Position numbers and translations under genes: made by a program. From Chitinophagaceae bacterium (GTDB taxonomy: Bacteria > Bacteroidota > Bacteroidia > Chitinophagales > Chitinophagaceae), in NCBI GenBank assembly GCA_947454715.1, contig CANGMZ010000008.1, positions 1-50,711 of the forward strand: a stretch of DNA of 50,711 bases, in the 5' to 3' direction. Numbering within the stretch: the stretch's first letter is position 1; every line of letters begins with the position of its first letter. The notes beneath the pieces were generated by a model. That model had not been told where the DNA came from. It worked only from the letters and a program-made list of their open reading frames with translations, and made no database searches. Below are positions 10,006 to 18,510 of this stretch, piece after piece.

Positions 10006-11008
10006 TGACCACTTTATAACCTGTCACCTTTCCTTTCTTCCAATACTTTATATCTTCCTGATAAAACTTTTCGTTTCGCTCAGTAATATACTTAGGGTCA
10101 AGATCGCTTAAATCCGGTTTGCCGGCGTTAACCCATGCAGTATACCAGAAACTTGCTGTCGCAGCTATTGCAGATCTCATCTGGGTTTCCACCATACCTG
10201 CAAGCAACTCATGATATACATGGGCATATTCATAAGAATGGGTTTTCTGACCATACTTATTTTGTTCCGGCTGACCATTAGCACCTATCTTGTACAACAT
10301 CTCAATTGGCTTGTCTTTTCTAAGCTTCTTGTCATTATACAACAATGGTATCATCAATTTATGACTACTGTCAATAATTGCCCAGGTAGCCTTTTCAATA
10401 TTGTCTATGTAATGCACCTCACCCGTATACAAACTGTAATTCTTCCCAAACACTTCAGGAAGATGTGACTCCCAAAGCGCATGAATACCATTTTGTCCGG
10501 TAAGCTGTCCGTCATGGTTTACAGATGTATGCAACGGCATGTGCGCATCACCTATGTAATGGGCTAGGTTGGCAGACAAAAACAATATTTCAGACTTATT
10601 CTTGGCCCTTAAAGCAGCCGTCAGCTTTTCAGTAACCTCTTGTATCGTCCATGGTAAAGTGCCGCTTTTATAAACGCTATCCTTACCAAATTTTGCATTG
10701 GCAGCATCCTGAGTTCTCGGCATAGATGCAGGACCGGAATAACTATAGTTTTCCAAATCAATGTAATGACGGGGAAACTCTGTTTTATCACCCATAGTAT
10801 ACTTACGTATATCTGGTGCTACTGACTCTTCAGTAATAAAGTCCGCATGATTGTAATAAAACATTCCCATCTCTCGTGGCAAAGCCAATATAGCACCTCT
10901 GTTTATTTTACTATGCCCCCATACACCCCAGGCGTATGTGCAGGCAATACCACAAAACAGTGCGCTAACAATAGCAATGACGACGAATATCTTTTTTGTC
11001 ATAAACAT
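9995..11008 (-). CDS. Secreted S1/P1 nuclease / zinc-dependent phospholipase C-superfamily enzyme
   Basis: 337 residues with a signal peptide predicted to be cut at CTYA|WG. That leaves Trp27 as the mature N-terminus, as in S1/P1 nucleases and Bacillus phospholipase C, where the N-terminal amine binds zinc. Candidate zinc ligands are W27, H32 (WGH), D66, H81, then HYIGDAHMPLH (H150, D154, H160) and GIHALWE (H176, E180). The H-x3-D-x5-H core is common to both families. The final Glu matches phospholipase C; the W-x4-H spacing matches S1. It probably hydrolyses phosphodiesters of nucleic acid or phospholipid in the periplasm or outside the cell. No T9SS tail is seen. The start lies 8 bases after the stop of the upstream gene and its end overlaps the next gene, so it is the middle gene of a three-gene operon (12276-7780). 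An alternative ATG lies at 11002. Confidence 0.85.
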   Translation of the reverse strand: MFMTKKIFVVIAIVSALFCGIACTYAWGVWGHSKINRGAILALPREMGMFYYNHADFITEESVAPDIRKYTMGDKTEFPRHYIDLENYSYSGPASMPRTQDAANAKFGKDSVYKSGTLPWTIQEVTEKLTAALRAKNKSEILFLSANLAHYIGDAHMPLHTSVNHDGQLTGQNGIHALWESHLPEVFGKNYSLYTGEVHYIDNIEKATWAIIDSSHKLMIPLLYNDKKLRKDKPIEMLYKIGANGQPEQNKYGQKTHSYEYAHVYHELLAGMVETQMRSAIAATASFWYTAWVNAGKPDLSDLDPKYITERNEKFYQEDIKYWKKGKVTGYKVVNEY

Positions 11009-11016
11009 ATTTTGGA

Positions 11017-12276
11017 CTAATATACGGCAAACCTTGTAGTTTGCAATCCCTTATTGCTCTGTATACTTACAATGTATGACCCAGATGTCAACTGGAAAGT
11101 GATATTGCTACCTTTTGCAAATTCATCCGCCTTCTGTTGTGCTACCAACTGACCTGCAAAGTTATAAATACTTACAACCGCATTTGTCAACAAACCATCT
11201 GTTGATAAATTGATAATACCATCATTAGAAGGATTGGGGAATACATTGATACTTGGTTGTTCATTGTTTACATCAGCAACACCCACATGCGAAATTACTG
11301 TGGTGTCTGACTCCGCTAACCAAATAGTCATATTCATAATCAATAATTGGTGATTACCCGATGCATCGCCAAAATAGCCGGGGTATAATGTGCAACTAGG
11401 GTTGCCTGTTCCATCATCTGATGGTGAACTGTCGCCCATTGCTGCAACCTTACCATGACCATAACGTGCATACGCAACCATTGCATTTGTATTACCCGGA
11501 GTAGTACCCGTTTTGAACACAACACCCTTTACTGTTGCATTTGCTGTTGGGTTAAGAGTCATTGTTGTTCCACCAGACCACTGAACCTTAGTTACAGTAC
11601 CCATAGGGCCATGTATTATAGAATCAGTACTTGCTGCAGAAATATTTGTAGTCGTCTGTGAAAAATCTACAGTATCAAAGTAAATACCGAACGGATAATT
11701 CTGGACACTATTATTTGACAGAAAATCATCCCAAATATGTGGAGAATCCCATCCATCACCATTTCTATCACTGATGTTATGATCTGAAATCATGAACAAA
11801 CCACCACCATTCTGCACAAACTGCATAATAGCTGTTTTCTCAGCCGCAGAAAATACCAGATTCGGCTCATCGATTACAAAAACCTTATAATTAGATAAGT
11901 CTTGTGCATTAGAACTGTTACCATAAGTAATCTGGCTGTTCCAAGGCAAACTTTCAACTGTATAACCTTTCTTAGCACAATCTACTGCCCAAGCAGACAA
12001 ACCACCATCCCAATAGGTTTCAGAAGTTGATGCTGTAATGCCACTCTGAGCAGGCGTAGGTATACGCTGAGGATTGCTCTTTGTTCCTGAACTACTTACG
12101 TAAGGTCCTGATGACCCAACACCCAAATTATGCAGATCTGCGTCTATTACCCAGTCTGCATTTCCTGCCATCTCCGCTTTTGTGGCATCAAATAATATTT
12201 TCACCTGGCTACGGCCAATAGTAGCCACCGTTAATAACGCAAGTGTGGCAACGGCCCTCACTGTTCTTTTCATCAT
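11017..12276 (-). CDS. T9SS cargo with GATase-like (DUF4350-like) domain
   Basis: 419 residues (ATG at 12276 or 12273). A signal peptide is followed by a domain beginning VKILFDATKAEMAGNADWVI. It has a Rossmann-like core: a strand (YKVFVIDEP), a helix, then a glycine turn (FVQNGGGLFMISDH) and later YGHGKVAAMGDSSP. That layout resembles the class I glutamine amidotransferase-like fold seen in ThuA/DUF4350 proteins, but no Cys nucleophile is evident, so catalysis is doubtful. Residues from about 340 form a type A T9SS sorting domain (INVFPNPSNDG, ending TTRFAVY). It is the first gene of the operon with the PLC/S1-like enzyme and the choice-of-anchor L protein. Its function is unknown; the family assignment is tentative, whereas secretion is well supported. 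Confidence 0.78.
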   Translation of the reverse strand: MMKRTVRAVATLALLTVATIGRSQVKILFDATKAEMAGNADWVIDADLHNLGVGSSGPYVSSSGTKSNPQRIPTPAQSGITASTSETYWDGGLSAWAVDCAKKGYTVESLPWNSQITYGNSSNAQDLSNYKVFVIDEPNLVFSAAEKTAIMQFVQNGGGLFMISDHNISDRNGDGWDSPHIWDDFLSNNSVQNYPFGIYFDTVDFSQTTTNISAASTDSIIHGPMGTVTKVQWSGGTTMTLNPTANATVKGVVFKTGTTPGNTNAMVAYARYGHGKVAAMGDSSPSDDGTGNPSCTLYPGYFGDASGNHQLLIMNMTIWLAESDTTVISHVGVADVNNEQPSINVFPNPSNDGIINLSTDGLLTNAVVSIYNFAGQLVAQQKADEFAKGSNITFQLTSGSYIVSIQSNKGLQTTRFAVY

Positions 12277-12297
12277 TTTATAAATAAATTATAAAGT

Positions 12298-12305
12298 CAA
12301 AAGTA
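12298..12305 (-). promoter_or_regulatory. Candidate -7 promoter element for the 12276-7780 operon
   Basis: The minus strand reads TACTTTTG, an exact TAnnTTTG match 21 nt before the ATG. It lies just downstream of the terminator of the preceding gene, which fits the start of a new transcription unit. Confidence 0.4.
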
Positions 12306-12371
12306 AGCATTTGTAATGTATTGTGGAACAACATATTCATGCACTACAATAACATACATCCTCACATAAAT

Positions 12372-12407
12372 AAGGAAGGTGCTGCATATACATGCAGCAC
12401 CTTCCTT
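12372..12407 (-). terminator. Intrinsic terminator of the 13466-12432 gene
   Basis: Perfect 16-bp inverted repeat (12372-12387 with 12392-12407) with a 4-nt loop, 24 bases past the stop codon. On the minus strand it is followed by a T-rich stretch. Confidence 0.8.
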
Positions 12408-12431
12408 TAGTAAGTAAATATTGATTTGAAA

Positions 12432-13466
12432 TTAGTTAGCCATAAACTTAGCTACTGCTTCGCTCTGACCGTTACCGATTTTAGCGATATACATACCTGG
12501 AACCAGGTGTAAACCGTTTACAGTAAGATCTGTGTTGTTCTGATCAACTGACTGAGAGAATACTTTACGACCTGTAAGATCATAAATGCTCAAAACGTTA
12601 CCATTACCAACAACATCATAAGAGAAGTTAACAGTTTCTGTAGTAGCATTACCTAAAACAGTAAGACCAGTTACCGGGTTACCGTTTACATCAACGATAC
12701 CTGTTTTTGCTGTACCAGTCCATGTAAGGTTAACATCATCTATTGCAGTAGAAGCACGGTTACCTGAGTTAGCAGAGTAAATCAAAGCAACAATACGGAT
12801 AACAACATTAGAAGAAACATCATCTAAACCTGTACCGAATGAAGCATGAAGGCTAACATTAGAGAAAACGTGACCACCAGTTACCAAAGAACCACCTGTT
12901 ACAGTAGCATCTGTGAATGTAGTTGGGTTTGCACCGATACCATACTGTACTTTCCAAGTTGTAGCACGACCACTTGTAGTATCTAATGACTGCAATTTGA
13001 AATCCATTGCAACATTGCTCATACCGTGAGTGTTAGCCAACTTCAATACAAAAGCAGCTCCTGAATCGAAACCTGGTCCTGCAGATGCAGTATTGCTTGA
13101 CTGTCTTACACCAAAAGCACGGTCAGTATATGTTTGCTGAGTTGTGCAGCTATCGCCTGCAGCACAAACGTTAGCTGAAGGATAGTTTTTGAAACCACCT
13201 TTCAATACGTTCTGGATACATGCACTACCACTCGCATTGTAACCATTCGTAGTATCATAAACACCAAAATTCACACTACCGTCAAATGCATAAACTGTAC
13301 CAATGAAAGATGGGCCAGATGAGATATAACCACTCCAACCTGTAGGTAAACCACCAGAGATAGCATTGAAGTTCTGAGTGTAGGGGCTTGCACCTGTAAG
13401 GTACAACTGTGCGTTAGCAGACAATGCAGTAACAGCAAGAGATAATAGTAAAAATACTTTCTTCAT
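12432..13466 (-). CDS. T9SS cargo protein, choice-of-anchor-like
   Basis: 344 residues from the ATG at 13466; the longer frame to 13475 begins with TTG and spoils the signal peptide. The signal peptide (MKKVFLLLSLAVTALSANAQ) ends with an AxA-Q site. The mature start (YTQNFNAISGGLPTGWSGYI) resembles secreted beta-sandwich domains that begin 'Y..NF......LP.GW' and accompany extracellular nucleases in Bacteroidota. Asp/Asn/Thr-rich beta-strand sequence follows. The C-terminal 75 residues look like a T9SS type A domain (NVLSIYDLTGRKVFSQSV, PGMYIAKI) but lack the usual PNP motif. It has its own promoter-like element and a strong terminator, so it is probably transcribed alone as well as from the upstream DUF5689 gene. 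Function is unknown. Confidence 0.8.
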   Translation of the reverse strand: MKKVFLLLSLAVTALSANAQLYLTGASPYTQNFNAISGGLPTGWSGYISSGPSFIGTVYAFDGSVNFGVYDTTNGYNASGSACIQNVLKGGFKNYPSANVCAAGDSCTTQQTYTDRAFGVRQSSNTASAGPGFDSGAAFVLKLANTHGMSNVAMDFKLQSLDTTSGRATTWKVQYGIGANPTTFTDATVTGGSLVTGGHVFSNVSLHASFGTGLDDVSSNVVIRIVALIYSANSGNRASTAIDDVNLTWTGTAKTGIVDVNGNPVTGLTVLGNATTETVNFSYDVVGNGNVLSIYDLTGRKVFSQSVDQNNTDLTVNGLHLVPGMYIAKIGNGQSEAVAKFMAN

Positions 13467-13491
13467 ACGATTCAATTTAAATTATAATGTG

Positions 13492-13499
13492 CAAAAATA
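13492..13499 (-). promoter_or_regulatory. Candidate -7 promoter element for the 13466-12432 gene
   Basis: The minus strand reads TATTTTTG, an exact TAnnTTTG match 25 nt before the ATG at 13466. Confidence 0.35.
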
Positions 13500-13562
13500 G
13501 GTATTAATATAGATAAAAACCAAAGACAATCTTAATAAATCATTAAGTAACCTGCTTAATGA

Positions 13563-14384
13563 TTATGGACAACGTGGACCTGTAAATGTTACATCCGTAG
13601 TATCTCTGATCAACAACTGAATGCTGTTGTAGAATGAGCAGATACATACCAAATCACCATTTCCTGTAGGGGTAATATAAGGCTGGAATGTAGCGTAAGC
13701 ACTATTGTACATCACCATGTTAGCAGTATGCGCACAATCTGTAATAGTGCGTGATGTAGCAAATGAACCCGAAGCAGTAGATGCAGCATATACCTGACCC
13801 TTGCTCGCATCATCAAACTGTACATTCTTAAACTTGATCAACTGGTTGTAATACTTGCTCGAATTGCTGAACAAATCTGTAATAGAAACCTCTGTTGGTG
13901 TAACAGTAACAGGGTATTTACCTTTAATTACATAGTTAGGTACCAATGTAGTTGGTATACCTGTTGTCTTACCCGCAGCATCTACGCTTCCGGTAATGAT
14001 TGGCAAACCTTTGTAGTTAATCAAGATCAAACCATTCAATTTGATATACACTCTTCTACCAATTGGATAATCGTTGTAGATGTATGTTTTATCTAATCCA
14101 ATGGCAATTGCAGACGTAGAATCCTGTATTACTATTTGTTTGTAGAAATTACCGGTTTTATCATCGGCAGTAACCACACCACAGATAGTTGTATCTCCCA
14201 ATGTTCTGTATTGGCCAACTGCCATACCCAGTGCCTGAGAAGAAAATGTAGAAAGAGTAGTATTTACAGGCAAGTTAGGATCTGACATACTTGTGTCAGG
14301 AGGACTGTCATAAGTATTCTTTACGCAAGAAGTAAACAAAACACTCGCAGTCAATAAAAGAGCAGCTGAACGAAGGAATTTCAT
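13563..14384 (-). CDS. DUF5689 domain lipoprotein
   Basis: 273 residues. The N-terminus is a lipoprotein signal (LLLTASVLFTSC, lipid-modified Cys20), so the protein is probably anchored in the outer membrane. Residues about 45-265 match the DUF5689 pattern: an OB-fold-like domain with GQYRTLGDTTICGVVTADD, QIVIQDSTSAIAIGL, and a final repeat ending ICSFYNSIQLLIRDTTDV. DUF5689 proteins commonly sit beside TonB-dependent receptors and secreted endonucleases in Bacteroidota, as here. The gene starts 42 bases after the receptor stop codon without an intervening terminator, so the pair is probably one transcript. A substrate-binding or accessory surface role, like SusD-type partners, is inferred only from position. 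Confidence 0.82.
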   Translation of the reverse strand: MKFLRSAALLLTASVLFTSCVKNTYDSPPDTSMSDPNLPVNTTLSTFSSQALGMAVGQYRTLGDTTICGVVTADDKTGNFYKQIVIQDSTSAIAIGLDKTYIYNDYPIGRRVYIKLNGLILINYKGLPIITGSVDAAGKTTGIPTTLVPNYVIKGKYPVTVTPTEVSITDLFSNSSKYYNQLIKFKNVQFDDASKGQVYAASTASGSFATSRTITDCAHTANMVMYNSAYATFQPYITPTGNGDLVCICSFYNSIQLLIRDTTDVTFTGPRCP

Positions 14385-14426
14385 ATAAAATTATTTATTT
14401 TTTTACAGTTGATTTTGAATAATGAA

Positions 14427-17234
14427 TTAGAAACGAAGGCTAAGATTTACGAAATAATTGATTCCATAAGCATAACCATATTTGTTAGGAAATTTATCAG
14501 GATTCTTGTTAGCAAAGTCATAACGCAATTGCTCATAACCGGTCATCTTAATATCGGTATTATTCAGCAAATTGGTAATACCTGCGTTGAACACAAGCAA
14601 TGTTCTGCGCTTCATTTTTTTATAATATTGGTTAATCTCAAACGTTCTTCCTGCACTTACATCAATAGTGAAGGCTGAAGGCAATTTTTCCTGATCATAT
14701 ATTTTATGCCATTGCTCGCTGCCGGCTACTACTAAGTCTGCAGCCTGCTGGGTACGTCTGTCTGGGTTAACTTCTACATAGTTACGATCCATGTAATTGA
14801 AATTAACATTAGCACGCCAAGAGTTACGTGGATGATAGCCAAAATCTAATGAATAAACTGACTGAGGACCTGCACCTACATAATAGTTCTTGATATAAAC
14901 ATCTCTTGCAACAGCTGTTTTTGAAGGGTTATTATCCTGGAAAACAGTAACTGATGGTCTGTCAGTATAGAAATATTGACCAATTGCAGCCACACCTGTT
15001 ACATCAAATTGTTTGTTGATCTTATAAGTAGCAGCAAGCTCTGTACCTGTAGAGCGTGTGTTCACACCCTGCATTACATAGTTCACAAATGTCAGGAATG
15101 AAGGATCATCATTAAAGAATCTCTTAATCAATGTGTTATCCTTTACATCTGTTACATAAGCAGTTGCACGCAAAGTCATTTTTTGTGTTCTGAGTATATA
15201 ACCTATTTCCGCAGTTGAAGTTTTTGCAACCACAGGGTTGTTTATAATTATATCACGGCTTTTATCTGAGATATAAGTATTTTCTGAACCAGGTGCATCA
15301 GTAAAGTAACCTGCATTCAAATAAATCATGTTTCTCAGGTTAATATTGTAGTTAACACCACCCTTTACCTTGTAAGTAGCAAAACTGTGAGTAGCACTTT
15401 GTCCGTAAGAGTTATCAGGGAATAAACCATTCTGAGTAAGTCCGTCTCTGCTGAATGAACTCATTCCCAGCTCAGCACCTGCAAAGAAGTAGAATTTGTT
15501 GTAATTGAAAGTTGATTGACCCCATACAGTACTCTTCATTGCTTTCAAGATATAATCATAACCATACTTATCACCAACCTTTATCACCTGATTTGGGTTT
15601 TTAAGGTTGTTTTGGTTATAGCTGGTATTGCTTACTCCCTGCTGAACTGCAAACTGATTAAGGTTCACAAAGAAATCACCACCCATAAGGTCAGTCAATT
15701 CTTTGTAATACTCATCTTGCTGATAAACAAATTGAGCACCGCCAAACAAAGAAACATGTTCATTCAATGCATGCTCAATGTTCGTGTTGAATGAAGTTTT
15801 CTTCATATCATCAACGGCATTGCTCATTACATATATTGATTGCTTACCGGTAAGCATTTGGCCGGTAGTACCATTATTCACTGTAGAAATATTAGTTCTG
15901 TTCGCATCATACAAACCATCCCAGTCTATCTGTAACAAACCCGGATTGTTAACATATTGCTTTTTAATTGCATCGGCATAAGGTATATTTGGTATTGCAC
16001 TTGTCAAATAATAACTTGGCAAGTTTCTGTAATAATCAGGTGCCGGACTATAGCCATTGTAAAAATCAATGTTTGAGTTTTTAGCCTTACCAAATTCGTA
16101 AGATACTGCGGTATTCCATCTTGTTTTTTCAGATGGTTTGTACGTGTAGTTAGCAATGATCACAGGCTGAAAAACATCAGATACTCTCGCATTGCGTTTT
16201 TTACCTCCTTGCCATCCCCAATCAGAATTGTAAAAATGGCTGCCTGCTAAACTATACGCTTCATCCTGCTCCATAGAAGCCTTACCACGGCGGGTAGGCG
16301 CTCCAAACGCAGTCAGGTTAAACTGACCTTTCTTAGTCAACTTACTTACTGCAGCATAAAAAGAAGTCGCATCATAAAATGTTCCGGCTACATATCCTTC
16401 ATTAGCCCAACGACGGGAGATAGAACCTGAATAAGCCCAACCGTCTTTTGTGATACCTGAATTGTAGGTAAGCATGATGCGGTCTCTGAAGCTTCTGTTA
16501 CTGTTGAAGAAAGATACAGTAGTACCTTTTCTCTGATCAGCAGCAGTTGCATTAATATAAGTAGAACCTTTAACCGTTCCGAATGTATAATCAGATGGTT
16601 TAAGACCATAAGTAATCACACGGTCTCTGAGTACATCATTCAATCCGCCTATCTGAGCAAAAGAAGAGTAACCTGTCTCCAAATCCTGTATTGGTGCACC
16701 ATTGATTTGCACATCAGCATTATCATAACCTCTTGGTCTGAAACGGTATGTACCAAATGTAAGCGCAGCCACACGTAGAAATGGATCCTGATTAGCTACA
16801 TAAAAACCTGATGAACTCTGTGCAGCAGATGATGCATTTTCATCATCCTGAGTAGTATTCTCTTCAATAGCAATAGTAGGAATATCGCTATTACCTTCAC
16901 TCAAACTACCTTCATTTGGTGTCACCATCAAATCACCAAGATCAACCAAATCTTTATCAATATTCACAGACATGGTATCTCTTTTCGCTACTCCACCACC
17001 CACTATTACAGTAAGTCTGCCATAAGGAACTTCACTGATAGAAAAATTACCTTCACCTTCTGAACTAACAAAGGTGTTAAGAGCCGGCAACGTAACTCTG
17101 ACATCATTAAAAGGATTTTTTGTAACACTGTTTATCAGCTTACCCTTTAATATAGCTGTCTTTTTTGCTGTCTGAGCAAAAGAAACAATACATAAAAGCT
17201 GAAAAACCATTAACATACGTAATGATCTACTCAT
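14427..17234 (-). CDS. TonB-dependent outer-membrane receptor with carboxypeptidase-like regulatory domain
   Basis: 935 residues from the ATG at 17234. The longer reading to 17270 starts with TTG inside the promoter element and is rejected. A signal peptide (MSRSLRMLMVFQLLCIVSFAQ) is followed by a carboxypeptidase-regulatory-like beta-sandwich (about 25-105: LKGKLINSVTKNPFNDVRV), a plug domain (about 150-260, with FRPRGYDNADVQINGAPI and YINATAA), and a large beta-barrel ending in an aromatic residue (YFVNLSLRF). It should carry a ligand across the outer membrane using TonB energy. No SusD partner follows; a DUF5689 lipoprotein takes that place, and a secreted endonuclease is divergent. This context suggests uptake of nucleic-acid- or phosphate-derived products (inference). 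No clear TonB box was identified. Confidence 0.9.
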   Translation of the reverse strand: MSRSLRMLMVFQLLCIVSFAQTAKKTAILKGKLINSVTKNPFNDVRVTLPALNTFVSSEGEGNFSISEVPYGRLTVIVGGGVAKRDTMSVNIDKDLVDLGDLMVTPNEGSLSEGNSDIPTIAIEENTTQDDENASSAAQSSSGFYVANQDPFLRVAALTFGTYRFRPRGYDNADVQINGAPIQDLETGYSSFAQIGGLNDVLRDRVITYGLKPSDYTFGTVKGSTYINATAADQRKGTTVSFFNSNRSFRDRIMLTYNSGITKDGWAYSGSISRRWANEGYVAGTFYDATSFYAAVSKLTKKGQFNLTAFGAPTRRGKASMEQDEAYSLAGSHFYNSDWGWQGGKKRNARVSDVFQPVIIANYTYKPSEKTRWNTAVSYEFGKAKNSNIDFYNGYSPAPDYYRNLPSYYLTSAIPNIPYADAIKKQYVNNPGLLQIDWDGLYDANRTNISTVNNGTTGQMLTGKQSIYVMSNAVDDMKKTSFNTNIEHALNEHVSLFGGAQFVYQQDEYYKELTDLMGGDFFVNLNQFAVQQGVSNTSYNQNNLKNPNQVIKVGDKYGYDYILKAMKSTVWGQSTFNYNKFYFFAGAELGMSSFSRDGLTQNGLFPDNSYGQSATHSFATYKVKGGVNYNINLRNMIYLNAGYFTDAPGSENTYISDKSRDIIINNPVVAKTSTAEIGYILRTQKMTLRATAYVTDVKDNTLIKRFFNDDPSFLTFVNYVMQGVNTRSTGTELAATYKINKQFDVTGVAAIGQYFYTDRPSVTVFQDNNPSKTAVARDVYIKNYYVGAGPQSVYSLDFGYHPRNSWRANVNFNYMDRNYVEVNPDRRTQQAADLVVAGSEQWHKIYDQEKLPSAFTIDVSAGRTFEINQYYKKMKRRTLLVFNAGITNLLNNTDIKMTGYEQLRYDFANKNPDKFPNKYGYAYGINYFVNLSLRF

Positions 17235-17267
17235 GGAATTCTTATCTTTTAAAATAAAACGAAGGTG

Positions 17268-17275
17268 CAAACTTA
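17268..17275 (-). promoter_or_regulatory. Candidate -7 promoter element for the TonB receptor operon
   Basis: The minus strand reads TAAGTTTG, an exact TAnnTTTG match 33 nt before the ATG at 17234. It overlaps the alternative TTG codon at 17270, which argues against that start. Confidence 0.4.
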
Positions 17276-17405
17276 CAACGACCTTTTCAATAATACGCGC
17301 TATCGGGTTAAGTTATTGTTAAAGCAATAACAACAAAAAATTATAAGGCGAAATATTTATTCAAAATGCCCTCTTTTTAAGTTTCTTTGCAAAAATACAT
17401 ATTTC

Positions 17406-18428
17406 GTGATAAAAAAAATCGTAATCTCTGCTTTCGCATCTGTACTTGCGCTAACAGCAATGGCACAAAAACAACAGTATAAAGTTGTTGCAATAGGATT
17501 TTATAACTGTGAAAATTTCTTTGACACAACTGACGACCCTACTAAAGACGATATAGAAAACACGCCTACTCCCGAAGTATATGCTCAGAAATTGCATAAT
17601 ATAGCCACCGTTTTCCAAAAACTAGGCACTGATGTCACTCCCGATGGCCCTGCTATTATAGGTATGGCAGAGGTTGAAAATGATAATGTGCTCAAAGCAG
17701 TAATCGCTCAGCCTGAAATAAAAAACAGAAATTACAACTATGTATGGTTCCCGACCCCCGATGTAAGAGGTATCAGCACTGCAATGTTGTACAACCCTAA
17801 GTATTTTACTTTAATATATGCCCGCCCTATTCGTGTGCCATTGGAAACAATAGGACAAACAAGACCAACCAGAGATGTGCTTTATGTATGTGGCGTACTG
17901 TCTGGCGACACCGTTCACCTTATGGTAAACCACTGGCCGTCGAAATCAGGCGGTGAAGCCAAAAGCGCACCGGGCCGCAGATTAGCCGCTTCTGTCGACA
18001 AGAAGGTGATAGACTCTCTTCTTAAAATAAATCCTAATACCAAAATATTATTGATGGGTGACCTTAACGACAACCCAACAAGTGAAGGTGTTTTGGAGGT
18101 TTTACAAGCTAAAGCCGAGAAGAAAGATGTTTCATTAACTGATATCTACAACCCTTGGATCAATCTTTACAAAAAAGGCATAGGCACTGAAAGCTATCAA
18201 GGTGAGTGGAACCTCATTGACCAGATAATGATCTCAGGTGGCTTTATGAAGAATAACAACGATAAATGGAAATATTACAAAGAAGAAATATTCAACAAAG
18301 ATTTCCTGGTTAATAAAATAGGCAAGAATAAAGGATTACCACATAGATCATACACCATTAGTCATATATGGGACAACGGTTACAGCGATCACTTCCCTGT
18401 GGTAATGTACTTTATAGAAAAACAATAA
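17406..18428 (+). CDS. Secreted endonuclease/exonuclease/phosphatase family protein
   Basis: 340 residues from a GTG start; no in-frame ATG is close upstream. The signal peptide (MIKKIVISAFASVLALTAMA) ends before QKQQ. The metal-dependent EEP fold is complete: YNCENFFD (N34), AEVEN (E89/E91), NHWPSK (H176), GDLND (D219, N221), DQIM (D272) and SDHFPV (D328, H329). Members hydrolyse DNA, RNA or phosphate esters with Mg2+; this DNase I-like subgroup is common as a secreted nuclease in Bacteroidota. No T9SS tail is seen, so it is probably periplasmic or released. It is divergent from the TonB receptor and shares the 170-base intergenic region, which suggests coordinated control. A near-match promoter element (TTTCTTTG) lies just upstream. 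It ends at a strong bidirectional terminator. Confidence 0.9.
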   Translation: MIKKIVISAFASVLALTAMAQKQQYKVVAIGFYNCENFFDTTDDPTKDDIENTPTPEVYAQKLHNIATVFQKLGTDVTPDGPAIIGMAEVENDNVLKAVIAQPEIKNRNYNYVWFPTPDVRGISTAMLYNPKYFTLIYARPIRVPLETIGQTRPTRDVLYVCGVLSGDTVHLMVNHWPSKSGGEAKSAPGRRLAASVDKKVIDSLLKINPNTKILLMGDLNDNPTSEGVLEVLQAKAEKKDVSLTDIYNPWINLYKKGIGTESYQGEWNLIDQIMISGGFMKNNNDKWKYYKEEIFNKDFLVNKIGKNKGLPHRSYTISHIWDNGYSDHFPVVMYFIEKQ

Positions 18429-18453
18429 TTATAATTAACAGTAGTTATTAATA

Positions 18454-18491
18454 AAAAGCGGGTTGTTGAATAAAATCAACAACCCGCTTTT
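18454..18491. terminator. Bidirectional terminator between convergent genes
   Basis: Perfect 16-bp inverted repeat (18454-18469 with 18476-18491) with a 6-nt loop, flanked by A-tract and T-tract. It separates the endonuclease gene (+) from the GtrA-like gene (-). Confidence 0.88.
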
Positions 18492-18510
18492 CTATTATTC
18501 AAGTCATTTA

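Noticed and set aside
17235-17270. Extension of the TonB receptor start to a TTG at 17270
   Set aside because: It overlaps an exact promoter element and puts 12 extra residues before a clear signal peptide.
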